The notes beneath the pieces are model-generated. The model was not told where the DNA came from. It saw only the letters and a program-made list of their open reading frames with translations, and made no database searches. Both the position numbers and the translations under genes were made by a program. A DNA stretch of 64,000 nt from Halobellus clavatus (GTDB taxonomy: Archaea; Halobacteriota; Halobacteria; Halobacteriales; Haloferacaceae), in NCBI RefSeq assembly GCF_900107195.1, contig NZ_FNPB01000001.1, positions 310,001-374,000 on the forward strand, written 5' to 3'. Of this stretch, positions 46,673 through 55,141 are shown piece by piece (positions within the stretch are counted from its first letter, which is position 1; the number at the start of each line of letters is the position of its first letter).

Positions 46673-46688
46673 CATATAAGGTTATATG
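46673..46688. promoter_or_regulatory. CATATAAGGTTATATG palindrome upstream of gltB
   Basis: Seven-base arms CATATAA and TTATATG flank GG, 63-78 bp before ATG 46610. A further AT-rich CCATATATATTC follows at 46691. The arms themselves look like TATA elements, so this could be both promoter core and operator; a transcript would then have a ~35-nt leader. A nitrogen- or Lrp-type regulator is an obvious but unproven candidate. Confidence 0.45.
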
Positions 46689-46778
46689 GGCCATATATAT
46701 TCTGCTGGCGTCGGAACGACAGTTGACGAATCGTCGGTGGCGCTCGGGGGCCGTCCAGGACAGCCGTGTGCGGCCCCG

Positions 46779-48545
46779 CTACGGTGAGGACGCCGCCGAC
46801 GGGGCCTCGACGACGCCAGTGAACTCGAAGCGCGCACCGCCGTCCGTGCTGTCGGTGATACAGACGTCCCACCCGTGCGCGTCAGCGATCTCCCGCACGA
46901 CCGCGAGCCCGATCCCGGTCCCGTCCTCGCTCGTCGAGTATCCGCGATCGAACACCCGGTCTCGGTTCGTCTCGGCCACGCCCGGTCCGTCGTCGGCGAT
47001 GGCGAAGCCGTCCGACAGCGCGACGACCCGAACGGTCGTCCCGCCGTGTTCGATCGCGTTCGAGAGGAGGTTCTCGAGGAGCTGACGGAACCGATCGGCG
47101 TCGGCCTCGATCGACCCCAGACCGTCGTCGATTTCGAGCACCATCGATCGTTCCGCGCCGCCGACGATCTCCCACGCGTCGTCGATAGCCGCTTCGAGTT
47201 CGATCTGTTCGAGGCTGCCGATTTCGCGCCCCTCGCGAGCCAGCCAGAGGACGTCGCCGACGATCCGCTCCATCCGTTCGAGACTCCGCTCGATCCGATC
47301 GAGGTGCTCGGGGGTGTCGCTTTCGCGCGCGAGTTCGACGTAGCCCTGCGCCGTCGCGAGGGGAGTCTTGAGATCGTGACTGACGGTGCTCGCGAACGCT
47401 TCGAGGCGTTCGTTCTGTCGCTTGATCTCACGCTTCTGCGCCTTGTGTTCGCTGACGTCCCGGGTGATCACGAGGAACCGATCGCGGCCCTGGAGGTCGA
47501 GCCGGCGGACGTGGACCTCGGCGGGGAACGTCGAACCGTCGAGTCTCCGAAAGGTGGTGTCGACGTGGAACATCTCAGTGATATCGGTCCCGGAGAGGAG
47601 GTCCATCAGTCCGTCCCGATCGAGGTTCACGTCGATCTCCCAGACGTTCTTGCCGACGAGTTCGTCCTCGGTCGCGCCCATCGATTCGCAGAACCGCTGG
47701 TTCACCTCGAGAATCGTCCCCTCGGCGTCGTGGATGTTGATCATATCCGGGGACTGCTCGAAGAGTACCTCCAGCCGAGCGGTTTTACGTTCGAGTTGCC
47801 GCTCGCGCTCTTTGCGATCGGTGACGTCGCGGATGGTGCACACGATGTCTCCCTGCTCGGTCTTCGACAGCGTGTGTGCCTCGGTAAAGGTGCTTCCGTC
47901 GGCTCGGAGTCCGATGGTCTCACCCTGCCAGGATCCCTCCTCGTACACCGTCGGGAGCACCTCTGATTCGATCCAGTCGATGTCCCCGTTGCGGTAGAGC
48001 AGCGACCAGTGTTCGCCCTCCAGCTCGGCCGGGTCGTAACCGTAGATGTCGGCGTACGCCTCGTTCACGTAGACGAACCGTTCGTCCTCGCTGAGGATAC
48101 TGATGCCCTCCCTGGCGGTCTCGATGGCGTTGAGGTGCCGTTGCTGCTCTCGCTTGGCGCGGGTCCGTTCGACGTTGTTCCGGATCCGGTTCGCCAGCAG
48201 TTCGTACTGCTCGGTCCCCGGATTCTTCTGGAGGTAATCAGAGACCCCGGCGGAGATCGCTTCGCTCGCGACCTCCTCGGACCCTTTTCCGGTGAACAGG
48301 ATGAACGGCAGTTCCGCGTCGCGTTCGCGGACCTGCTTGAGAAATTCGATCCCGTCTATGACCGGCATATCGTAGTCGCTGACGACGCAATCGATGTCGA
48401 TCTCCGAGAGGCGGTCGAGTCCCTCCTCGGCCGACGTCGCGGTCTCGACCTGAAACCGCGAGTCGATCCGTTCGAGGAAATCCGCGGTCAGGTCGCCGAT
48501 GCTCGGGTCGTCATCGACGTGGAGCACGCGGATGGGATGGCTCAT
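46779..48545 (-). CDS. REC-PAS-PAS hybrid histidine kinase
   Basis: A 588-residue soluble signal protein. Residues 1-~125: receiver domain with acidic pair Asp11-Asp12, phospho-acceptor Asp57 (VVSDYDMP) and Lys in FTGKGS. Residues ~140-265 and ~270-375: two PAS/PAC domains. Then HisKA with His390 (STVSHDLKTPLATAQGYVEL) and HATPase_c (N-box NLLSNAIEHGG, ADDGPGV, GTGIGLAVV). The N-terminal receiver suggests it is itself controlled by another kinase. ATG 48545 lies 27 bp after a TATA box (leaderless). It is upstream of gltB on the same strand but separated by 168 bp; a link to nitrogen control is only speculation. Confidence 0.92.
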   Translation of the reverse strand: MSHPIRVLHVDDDPSIGDLTADFLERIDSRFQVETATSAEEGLDRLSEIDIDCVVSDYDMPVIDGIEFLKQVRERDAELPFILFTGKGSEEVASEAISAGVSDYLQKNPGTEQYELLANRIRNNVERTRAKREQQRHLNAIETAREGISILSEDERFVYVNEAYADIYGYDPAELEGEHWSLLYRNGDIDWIESEVLPTVYEEGSWQGETIGLRADGSTFTEAHTLSKTEQGDIVCTIRDVTDRKERERQLERKTARLEVLFEQSPDMINIHDAEGTILEVNQRFCESMGATEDELVGKNVWEIDVNLDRDGLMDLLSGTDITEMFHVDTTFRRLDGSTFPAEVHVRRLDLQGRDRFLVITRDVSEHKAQKREIKRQNERLEAFASTVSHDLKTPLATAQGYVELARESDTPEHLDRIERSLERMERIVGDVLWLAREGREIGSLEQIELEAAIDDAWEIVGGAERSMVLEIDDGLGSIEADADRFRQLLENLLSNAIEHGGTTVRVVALSDGFAIADDGPGVAETNRDRVFDRGYSTSEDGTGIGLAVVREIADAHGWDVCITDSTDGGARFEFTGVVEAPSAASSP

Positions 48546-48568
48546 CGAGTACCCCGACTGATCGAGCA

Positions 48569-48576
48569 ATTATAAC
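48569..48576 (-). promoter_or_regulatory. TATA box of the REC-PAS-PAS kinase
   Basis: On the minus strand GTTATAAT is centred 27 bp before ATG 48545; no Shine-Dalgarno sequence is present. Confidence 0.6.
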
Positions 48577-48652
48577 AGTTGGGTCTCGAAAGATGTGAAC
48601 TGAGCTATATATCGACGATGGTCAGGCTGGCTGGGTCGGCCGCTCGGCAGAA

Positions 48653-48668
48653 AGTGCGCCGGCCGGGA
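48653..48668. repeat. Copy of the tRNA-Gly 3' end (possible att remnant)
   Basis: AGTGCGCCGGCCGGGA here is identical to 48726-48741, which holds the last 14 bases of the tRNA-Gly gene plus two flanking bases. The two copies are 73 bp apart. Archaeal integrases commonly recombine in tRNA 3' ends, so this may mark a past integration; no integrase gene lies between or near them. Confidence 0.6.
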
Positions 48669-48727
48669 GTCCCGCGAGCGAACACCGTGGGCGAGGGGGA
48701 CGTCGGCCGGGAGCCGATCGGAGGGAG

Positions 48728-48798
48728 TGCGCCGGCCGGGATTTGAACCCGGGCCATGAGCTTGGAAGGCTCAGGTCCTACCACTAGACCACCGGCGC
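48728..48798 (-). tRNA. tRNA-Gly (UCC anticodon)
   Basis: The 71-nt cloverleaf has acceptor GCGCCGG/CCGGCGC with discriminator A, D arm GTCT...GGAC, anticodon stem TGAGC/GCTCA with loop CTTCCAA (anticodon TCC), and T arm CCGGG-TTCAAAT-CCCGG. CCA is not encoded and there is no intron. A CCTTATCC box about 60 bp upstream on the minus strand may be its promoter. Confidence 0.96.
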
Positions 48799-48892
48799 TC
48801 ACGTGTGGGCAGGCCTCACGGCGCGACCCGACACGCGTTCATTTCCGGTCCCCGGATAAGGGTGTTACTCTTTGGGACCGACGTCGGGCGGA

Positions 48893-49975
48893 CTAGTCGT
48901 CGTCAGCCAGTTCGGGTTCGGGCGACTCGATCGGTGGCGCGCGCGCCTCCGGGAACGCCTCGGCGGCCCCACGGATCTGGCTGCTGATGTCCGGCGTCGC
49001 TGCCGGATCGACCGGTCCGTTCTCGCGGATGTCCTCAAGGTCACGGGGGAACTCCCGCAGGCCGTAGTGGATGTCGATGCCGGCCTGGGCCCCCTTGCCC
49101 ATCGCGACCGGGATCTGGTTGTGACCGGCCGTGATGTCACCGACGGCGTAGACCCCGTCGACCGTCGTCTCCATACTCTCGTCGACGGCGACCGTGCCGT
49201 CGTCGGTCAGTTCACAGCCCAGCTGTTCTGGGAGCGCGGTGTTGTAGTTCGACCCGTACATCGGGAAGCCGCCGCGGTACTCCCGGACGGAGCCGTCGTC
49301 GAACTCGTACGCTTCGAGCCACCCGTCGTCGCTCTTGCGCATCCCGGTGATCTCCGCCTCGACGATGTCGATGGGGTGAGCGCGCAGTTGCTCGTCGGTC
49401 TCCGCGCTCCACTCGGGCGTCTCCCCGCGGAGCAGAACGTCCACGTCGTCGGTGAAGTTGAGCATAATCATCGCGACGTGGGCGGCCGCCTCCCCGGTCC
49501 CCATCACGTAGACCGGGCGGTCGATGAACATATACGCGTCACAGTGGAGGCAGTAGTGGAGGCCTTTGCCGGTCCGCGGGACCGGCGGATCCGGTCGTTC
49601 GTCGTTGAAGCCGACGCCGAGGACCACCCGGTCGGCGAGGAACTCGGCGTCGTTCCCGTGCAGGCGGAAGCGCCCGTCCTCGGTCCGCTCAGCCTCGACG
49701 ATGAAGTCACGGACTACGTCGCCGCCGTAGGACTGCACCTGTTCTTGAGCGGTCTGCAGGAATTCGTTCCCCGACGTCTCCTCGGGCACGCCGATGACGT
49801 TGTGCGTATCGAGCATCATCGCCGCTCGGCCGCCACCGCGGTCGACGACCGCCGTGTCGTGGCCCAGTCGCGTCGTGTACAGCGCCGCCTGCAGTCCCGC
49901 AGGACCGCCGCCGACGACGACGACTTCGTAGTCGCGCACCGCCTGCGTCTCGCTGTCGGCCTCGTTGTCGTTCAT
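48893..49975 (-). CDS. Thioredoxin reductase-like FAD/NAD(P) oxidoreductase
   Basis: A 360-residue flavoprotein: FAD loop VVVVGGGPAGLQAAL (18-32), redox CxxC Cys142-Cys145 (HYCLHCDAY), NAD(P) loop VMGTGEAAAHVAMI, and GVYAVGDITAG for the second FAD contact. This is the TrxB domain order. The last ~50 residues form an extra C-terminal tail (FPRDLEDIRENG...) not usual in TrxB. It likely reduces thioredoxin-like proteins or another dithiol partner; direction of electron flow is not certain. A TTTAAG TATA-like box lies about 30 bp before ATG 49975. Confidence 0.88.
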   Translation of the reverse strand: MNDNEADSETQAVRDYEVVVVGGGPAGLQAALYTTRLGHDTAVVDRGGGRAAMMLDTHNVIGVPEETSGNEFLQTAQEQVQSYGGDVVRDFIVEAERTEDGRFRLHGNDAEFLADRVVLGVGFNDERPDPPVPRTGKGLHYCLHCDAYMFIDRPVYVMGTGEAAAHVAMIMLNFTDDVDVLLRGETPEWSAETDEQLRAHPIDIVEAEITGMRKSDDGWLEAYEFDDGSVREYRGGFPMYGSNYNTALPEQLGCELTDDGTVAVDESMETTVDGVYAVGDITAGHNQIPVAMGKGAQAGIDIHYGLREFPRDLEDIRENGPVDPAATPDISSQIRGAAEAFPEARAPPIESPEPELADDD

Positions 49976-50062
49976 TCACTCCCAGATAGGGGTTGCGGCG
50001 ACTTAAACGCAGAGTTCGCGTGCGTCCCGATCGACCAGCCGTGGCCCGGCCGGTCCGATCGG

Positions 50063-50839
50063 CTACGCGGCGTCGGTCCCAGCGTCGGCCTCGACGACTG
50101 CGTAGCAGTTCCCGCTCGACACGGTGCGTTCGACCGTCCGGAGGTCGCTCGCGTCGAGATCGGCGGCGAACTCCGGGGGGTCGTAGATGTGGTAGTACCG
50201 CGGCACCGATTCCCCACCGGGGAGCGTCCAGGCGACGGTCGTATCGAAGCCGGCGTCGGCCTCGAAGCGGTCGTGAGCGGTCGACCAGACGCCCACGAGC
50301 GCCCGGCCACCGGGTGCCAGCACCCGCGCGAGTTCCGACAGGCTCGCGATCCGGCGGTCTCGCGAGCGAAGGTGGTGCAGCGTCGCCACGTAGACCGCGA
50401 CGTCGACTCGGTCGTCGGCCAGTGGCACCGACCCGGCGTCCCCTCGGAGGAGCGCCAGTGAATCGGCGAAGCCCCGGTCGAGCGCACGCTCGCTCGCGGT
50501 CGCTAGGAGCCCCGCGCTGACGTCGATGCCGACGACACGCCCCGTGACGTCGGCCAACACTTCCGCGTGCCGACCGTTCCCACAGCCGAGATCGAGCCCG
50601 AGGGCCGCCCGGTCGGTGCGTTCGTCGGTCTCCGCGGCCGCGTCGAGCGCCGGGATGGCGCTGCCGTCGAGCGCGTGCAGGGCGTCGTCGTCGAGTCGGT
50701 CCGCTGCGTCGCGGCCGAGGAACGCCGCCACCTCCGGCCAGGGGTACTCCCGCGTCGACGCGAAGTGCTCAGCGATCCGGTCGTACGTCGCAGCGATCGG
50801 CGCGGGTCCGGGGACGTCCCCGTCGCCGTCGTCGTTCAT
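50063..50839 (-). CDS. Trm9-like class I SAM methyltransferase
   Basis: A 258-residue methyltransferase. It opens with ATYDRIAEHFASTREYPWPEV, the YDxIAxHFxxTRxxPWP motif of Trm9/ALKBH8 tRNA wobble-uridine methyltransferases. SAM motif I is LGLDLGCGNGRH; motif II VVGIDVSAGLL; motif post-I AVYVATLHHL. A ~25-residue insertion follows the start motif before motif I. The family finishes mcm5U at the tRNA wobble position; the archaeal substrate is inferred. Confidence 0.85.
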   Translation of the reverse strand: MNDDGDGDVPGPAPIAATYDRIAEHFASTREYPWPEVAAFLGRDAADRLDDDALHALDGSAIPALDAAAETDERTDRAALGLDLGCGNGRHAEVLADVTGRVVGIDVSAGLLATASERALDRGFADSLALLRGDAGSVPLADDRVDVAVYVATLHHLRSRDRRIASLSELARVLAPGGRALVGVWSTAHDRFEADAGFDTTVAWTLPGGESVPRYYHIYDPPEFAADLDASDLRTVERTVSSGNCYAVVEADAGTDAA

Positions 50840-50907
50840 ACGCGAGGGTGTCGCCGGCGGTACAAAGCCGCGACGGTCACCGGTCGCGCCGCCGTGTCGG
50901 GCCCCGC

Positions 50908-53124
50908 TTACAACAGCGCGAAGACGAGATACGTGATCGTCAGCAGCACGGTCGCGTGTTTGACCCCGTCGATCACGTTCCCCTCGCCCAGTTGTCCAGC
51001 GACGAGCCCCGAACAGACGCCCTGGATCGAGGAGACGTGGAAGAACAGCAGTTTGTACGCGTCGGTTTGGACGGTCTGGAGGCCGCCCAGGACGCCCGTG
51101 TTGACGCCGCCGACTTCGCCGGCCGTGCCGCTGGCCGACTGACCCGCCGCCTCGACTGCCGGGATGAACGAGATCGTCAGCGCACCGACGATCCCCAGGA
51201 AGACGAAGAAGGAGACGTAGATGACGATGAGGTACGTCAGCATCTCCTGTCGGCGCTCTCTACGGAGCCGTCGGATCTCCTGGGCTTCGTCCGCCGCGAT
51301 GTGGAGCACCGGGCTGATGTCGCCGCTGGCGGACATCGCGTTTCGAATGAGCGTGACCGCCCGTGAGACTGCCGGTGCGCGGGCCCGCCGCTCCAGCCCC
51401 ACGAGCGCGTCACCGACACGAGAGCCCCAGCGGATGTCGCGCCACACGCGGGAGATCTCGTCGCCCAGCCGACCGAGTTCGGCGTCCGCGAGCCGGCCGA
51501 AACAACCCACGATCGTGACGCCCGCCTCGTTGATGCTCGCCATCCGATCGAGGAAGTCGGGAGTGTCGGCCTCGATGGCGCGGACGCGCCGCTTGTTCAC
51601 TTCGTGCGCCACCGCGATTCCCGCCAACAGTACGATCGTCGCCTGCACGATCGGCCCGTCGATCGCCTCGACGAGCAGTAACAGCGCTGTCGTCGCCGGC
51701 ACCGACCCCGAAGTCAGCGCGGCGATCGCCTCGCGGGTCGGTCCGCCGATCGACAGCACGATGATGAGCAGTCCGATCGGGAACGTCACGACGAGCGAGT
51801 ACGCCGGCTGTCTTAGCACTGTCCCGATGGGATCCGAGAGACGCTGTCTGACCGTTCCGACCCGGTCGTAGACTGCGAGCCGTTCCCAGTTCGTCGCAGC
51901 CGTCACCGAGGCGGACGATCGGACCGTGGCCGATCCCTCTTGGGCGGTGTCGACGCCGCCGTCGCTGCGTTGTGGCGGTTCGTCACCGGCCGTCGTCGTG
52001 GGGTCGCCTTGGCGACCAACGTCTAACTTCGGTGCGGATCGGCCGTCAGTGCTGCCGCGGGTATCGATCGTGATGCTCTCGGTGATGCTGTCGACGTAGA
52101 CGACGAACCCGAACGTCAACAGTGGAATCGCGAGGTAGCTCACGATCCGGAGGAGCGTGAGCGTATCCTGAATGACCAGTCCGATCACCACGAGGACTGT
52201 GATGAAAAACAGGGGGCCGGCGACGAGGACGGTGACGTACACCTCTGCAAACGTCGAGAGCAGTTCGAGGTACTGTCGCTGTTGGGCCTCGGCCTCCTCT
52301 TGGAACCGCTCGTACTGGTCGTGGAGGAAGTCGGAGATGCTCTGTCCCGAGGAGAGCACGCTCGCGAGGTTGCCGGCGAATTCCTCTAAGTTCTCGCTCG
52401 GCGTTCGCTCGGCAGTGTCCTGCAGCGCCGTCAAGATGTCCGTGCCGAACGCGTCGATGTCGCGGACCGTGACGCTGAGTTCTCGCGCGGCCTCGCCGTA
52501 GACGTCTTGGTTCCGCGCGAGGGTCCGAAGCACACCCTGAAAGGGCATTCCCGAACGCGAGAGCGCGTAGACGAACGCGACCGTCCCCGGCAGCGACGCG
52601 TCGATCTCGATCCTACGGGCCCGAGCGCGCTGATCGAGGTACTGCCACCGCCCCCAGTACGCCCCGAGCGAGAGCGCCGAACCGACGGTTGCCCCCGCGA
52701 CGAGGAGCAGCGCGAACAGTTGCAACAGCGAGAGGTTCGGCACTTGAACGATGGCCGCGAGGAAGCCCAGGGTATCCGGTAATGCCGTCCGGATGGCCTC
52801 CTGTTCGATCGAGAGTGAGCGGAGGATGACCGCCCCGAGATAGACGCCGTAGACGCTGCCCGCGATGCCCGCCACCGCAGCGATGAAGAGCGTCTGTGAG
52901 GCGAAGACGCGGTGACTCTCGCCGACGAACGCGGCCCGCATTCGCTCGATCTGGTGGCGGCGGCGCGGGTTCGACTGCGTCACGTATCGGCCGAAGATCG
53001 GGAGCGATAGCCGCGTGACGAGCAGCCGCGCGCTTCGGTTTACGGGGACGAGCGCGACCGGCAGCGCCAGGAGTGTCACCACCACCAACGGCGCGTATCC
53101 GACGAGGAACTCAGTCGTCACCAT
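50908..53124 (-). CDS. pilC: Second PilC/TadC-type membrane platform protein
   Basis: A 738-residue protein with two T2SF domains: the first contains TVAFVYALSRSGMPFQGVLRTL, the second TPDFLDRMASINEAGVTIVG. Eight to ten helices; a Thr/Asp-rich linker (~385-440) separates the halves. It starts within the last 14 bases of the neighbouring pilB-like gene, so the two are coupled. It is a paralogue of the protein at 34236-36281 but with low similarity outside the domain cores. ATG 53124 (MVTTEFLVGYAPL) begins directly before the first helix. Confidence 0.9.
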   Translation of the reverse strand: MVTTEFLVGYAPLVVVTLLALPVALVPVNRSARLLVTRLSLPIFGRYVTQSNPRRRHQIERMRAAFVGESHRVFASQTLFIAAVAGIAGSVYGVYLGAVILRSLSIEQEAIRTALPDTLGFLAAIVQVPNLSLLQLFALLLVAGATVGSALSLGAYWGRWQYLDQRARARRIEIDASLPGTVAFVYALSRSGMPFQGVLRTLARNQDVYGEAARELSVTVRDIDAFGTDILTALQDTAERTPSENLEEFAGNLASVLSSGQSISDFLHDQYERFQEEAEAQQRQYLELLSTFAEVYVTVLVAGPLFFITVLVVIGLVIQDTLTLLRIVSYLAIPLLTFGFVVYVDSITESITIDTRGSTDGRSAPKLDVGRQGDPTTTAGDEPPQRSDGGVDTAQEGSATVRSSASVTAATNWERLAVYDRVGTVRQRLSDPIGTVLRQPAYSLVVTFPIGLLIIVLSIGGPTREAIAALTSGSVPATTALLLLVEAIDGPIVQATIVLLAGIAVAHEVNKRRVRAIEADTPDFLDRMASINEAGVTIVGCFGRLADAELGRLGDEISRVWRDIRWGSRVGDALVGLERRARAPAVSRAVTLIRNAMSASGDISPVLHIAADEAQEIRRLRRERRQEMLTYLIVIYVSFFVFLGIVGALTISFIPAVEAAGQSASGTAGEVGGVNTGVLGGLQTVQTDAYKLLFFHVSSIQGVCSGLVAGQLGEGNVIDGVKHATVLLTITYLVFALL

Positions 53125-55084
53125 CGGCCTCGAGCCCCCCGATTCCGACGTCCCCGTCGGGGTCGACCGTGGCGTCGTCGACGCCCGTCGCGTTCTCCTC
53201 AGCACGTTCGAGTCGCTCCATCACCCGCTCGGGGTCGACGTAGTACTCGTTGACGAGCGCGGTGAACTCCCGGTAGCCGGTCGTGCCGAGATCGACGAGC
53301 AATCTGAGGAAGCGCTTCCGACGGTTCATCTCCCGCTTCCGCTCCGTCCGGTTCCATCCCCGGTCCGACTGGATCTCCTCGATGAGGTTCGAGTCCGACT
53401 CCACGAACGAGTCGTTGTCGGCATCCCAGGTAAACGCGCGCGAGTAGTCGAGTTCGCCGGTCCGCTGGTCGATCTCGCCGATCTCGCCGATCGCTTTCGA
53501 CCGCCGGACCCGCTCGCCGTCGACCCGCGTGAGCGTCTGGACGCAGAGCAGATCCAGCGACTGCACCATCGCCCGCGGGACGTTGATCGGCTCGTTCTCC
53601 AGGCGGTTGATGACCGTCTCGATGCTGTCGGCGTGCATCGTCGAGAACGTGGTGTGACCGGTGTTCATCGCCTGGAACAGCGTCACGGCCTCGTCACCGC
53701 GAACCTCGCCCACGATGATGAACTCCGGGCGGTGCCGCAGGGCCGAGCGCAGCAAGTCGTACATATCGATGTCCGAGCCCTCGTGGAGGCGCTCTCTGGT
53801 GACCGAGGCGAGCCAGTTGTCGTGATACAGCGACAGTTCTCGAGTGTCCTCGATTGTCAGTACCTTCGCGCGCGGCGGGATGAACATCGAGACGGCGTTC
53901 ATCGACGTCGTCTTCCCCGAGGCCGTGCCGCCGGCGAAGATCAGACTCTTGTTGTGTTCGATACAGAGCCAGAGGTACGCCATCTGTTCGACCGAGAACG
54001 TCCCCGTGTCGATCAGGTCGATCGGCGTGAACGGTTCGTCGGCGTACTTCCGGATGGTGAAGGCGGACCCCCGGGGCGTGACTTCCTCGCCGAGGGCGAG
54101 TTCGACGCGCGAGCCGTCCGGGAGCGTCGTGCCCACGACGGGGTCGCCGACGCTGATGTGTCGCCCCGACTCCTGTGCGAGTCGGATCACGAAGTCGTCG
54201 AGCGCCTCGGCATCGAAGGCGACGTTCGTCTCGATGTCGGTGTAGTCGTCGTGATAGACGAAGATCGGGAGGTCATAGCCGTCGCAGGAGATGTCCTCGA
54301 TGTGCGGATCGTTCATCAGCGGGTCGATCCGGCCGAACCCCCGGAAGTCCCGCGAGAGGTAGTACAGCAGCGTGTGGAAGGTCCGCATCGAGACGTCGAC
54401 GCCGTACTGTTCGAGGAGGGTCTGCAGTTCGGTTCGGAGCGTCTCCTCGGCGGTCGGTTCCTCGTCCGTCCGATAGAGCAGCGGATCGCGGATGTCGACG
54501 CGGGCCCGCGACAGCAACTCGGCTTCGATGTCGTCGAGGTCGGGTTCGACGGCGTAGTAGTAGTGCTCGCTCGCCTCGTCGTCGTAGGTGATGACGACGT
54601 ACGCGTACGGCGCGTTCACCCAGTATCGGTCGATGATGGTCTCGCCGTCGGGCAGGTCGAACGACGCGAAGCGTCCGTCGTCGGGGCGGTAGGGCCGGAC
54701 CTCGATCGACGAGCCGCGAAGGACCTCGAAGAGTCGGTCGATCCGCCGCTGGAGGTCGTCGGTCGTCGCTTCGAGTCGGCCGAGGAGCGATCCGTCCGCA
54801 GGGTTCTCAGCCGCCGTCGACGGTGGCGAACGGCCGTCGGAGGGCTGATCCGCCGATGACGCCGTCGTGTCGTCTGATGGCGACGTCGTTTCGTTTGATG
54901 GCGATGTCGTCTCGTCTGATGACGGCGTCGCCTCGTCCCCTGCTGGCGGTGTTGCCGCCCCCGCTGCTAGCGATGAGCCGTCAGTGGGACCGGATTCCGG
55001 TGACGGTGCCGATGACTCTCCGGTAGCATCGTCTTCCCCGTCCGTAGCCGGCCCCCCTCCGGCGTCTGACTCGCGTTCGTCCAT
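53111..55084 (-). CDS. pilB: Second PilB/TadA-type secretion ATPase
   Basis: A 657-residue ATPase with a ~95-residue Ser/Thr/Asp-rich disordered start, then IIDRYWVNAPYAYVVITYDD, the motif HIEDISCDGYDLPIFVYH, Walker A GGTASGKTT (385-393), TIEDTRELSLYHDNW, Walker B VGEVRG (458-463) and His box GHTTFSTMHAD. This is a normal-sized paralogue of the large ATPase at 30376, sharing nearly the same core motifs. No pilin gene follows; the partner is the overlapping pilC-like gene. Confidence 0.92.
   Translation of the reverse strand: MDERESDAGGGPATDGEDDATGESSAPSPESGPTDGSSLAAGAATPPAGDEATPSSDETTSPSNETTSPSDDTTASSADQPSDGRSPPSTAAENPADGSLLGRLEATTDDLQRRIDRLFEVLRGSSIEVRPYRPDDGRFASFDLPDGETIIDRYWVNAPYAYVVITYDDEASEHYYYAVEPDLDDIEAELLSRARVDIRDPLLYRTDEEPTAEETLRTELQTLLEQYGVDVSMRTFHTLLYYLSRDFRGFGRIDPLMNDPHIEDISCDGYDLPIFVYHDDYTDIETNVAFDAEALDDFVIRLAQESGRHISVGDPVVGTTLPDGSRVELALGEEVTPRGSAFTIRKYADEPFTPIDLIDTGTFSVEQMAYLWLCIEHNKSLIFAGGTASGKTTSMNAVSMFIPPRAKVLTIEDTRELSLYHDNWLASVTRERLHEGSDIDMYDLLRSALRHRPEFIIVGEVRGDEAVTLFQAMNTGHTTFSTMHADSIETVINRLENEPINVPRAMVQSLDLLCVQTLTRVDGERVRRSKAIGEIGEIDQRTGELDYSRAFTWDADNDSFVESDSNLIEEIQSDRGWNRTERKREMNRRKRFLRLLVDLGTTGYREFTALVNEYYVDPERVMERLERAEENATGVDDATVDPDGDVGIGGLEADGDD
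54870..54932 (-). repeat. Three 21-bp repeats in the second pilB-like gene
   Basis: Units TCGTCTGATGGCGACGTCGT.., TCGTTTGATGGCGATGTCGT.. and TCGTCTGATGACGGCGTCGC.. each span 21 bp and encode seven-residue SPSxETT-type units in the disordered N-terminus. They have diverged a little, so expansion is not very recent. Confidence 0.75.
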
Positions 55085-55141
55085 AGTGGACGCGTTGCGT
55101 ACGCTTTCACTCGCAGTGACTTATACTGTCGGCTACCACTA

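Noticed and set aside
46611-46694. N-terminal extension of glutamate synthase to 46694
   Set aside because: It would cover AT-rich promoter-like DNA and place the nucleophile Cys too far from the start; ATG 46610 gives the usual short propeptide.
48872-50461. A long plus-strand frame opposite the thioredoxin-reductase-like and methyltransferase genes
   Set aside because: It spans two well-supported genes on the other strand and has no recognisable motif.
53015-54859. A long plus-strand frame opposite the second pilB
   Set aside because: The opposite strand holds an intact ATPase with Walker motifs; this frame is a composition artefact.
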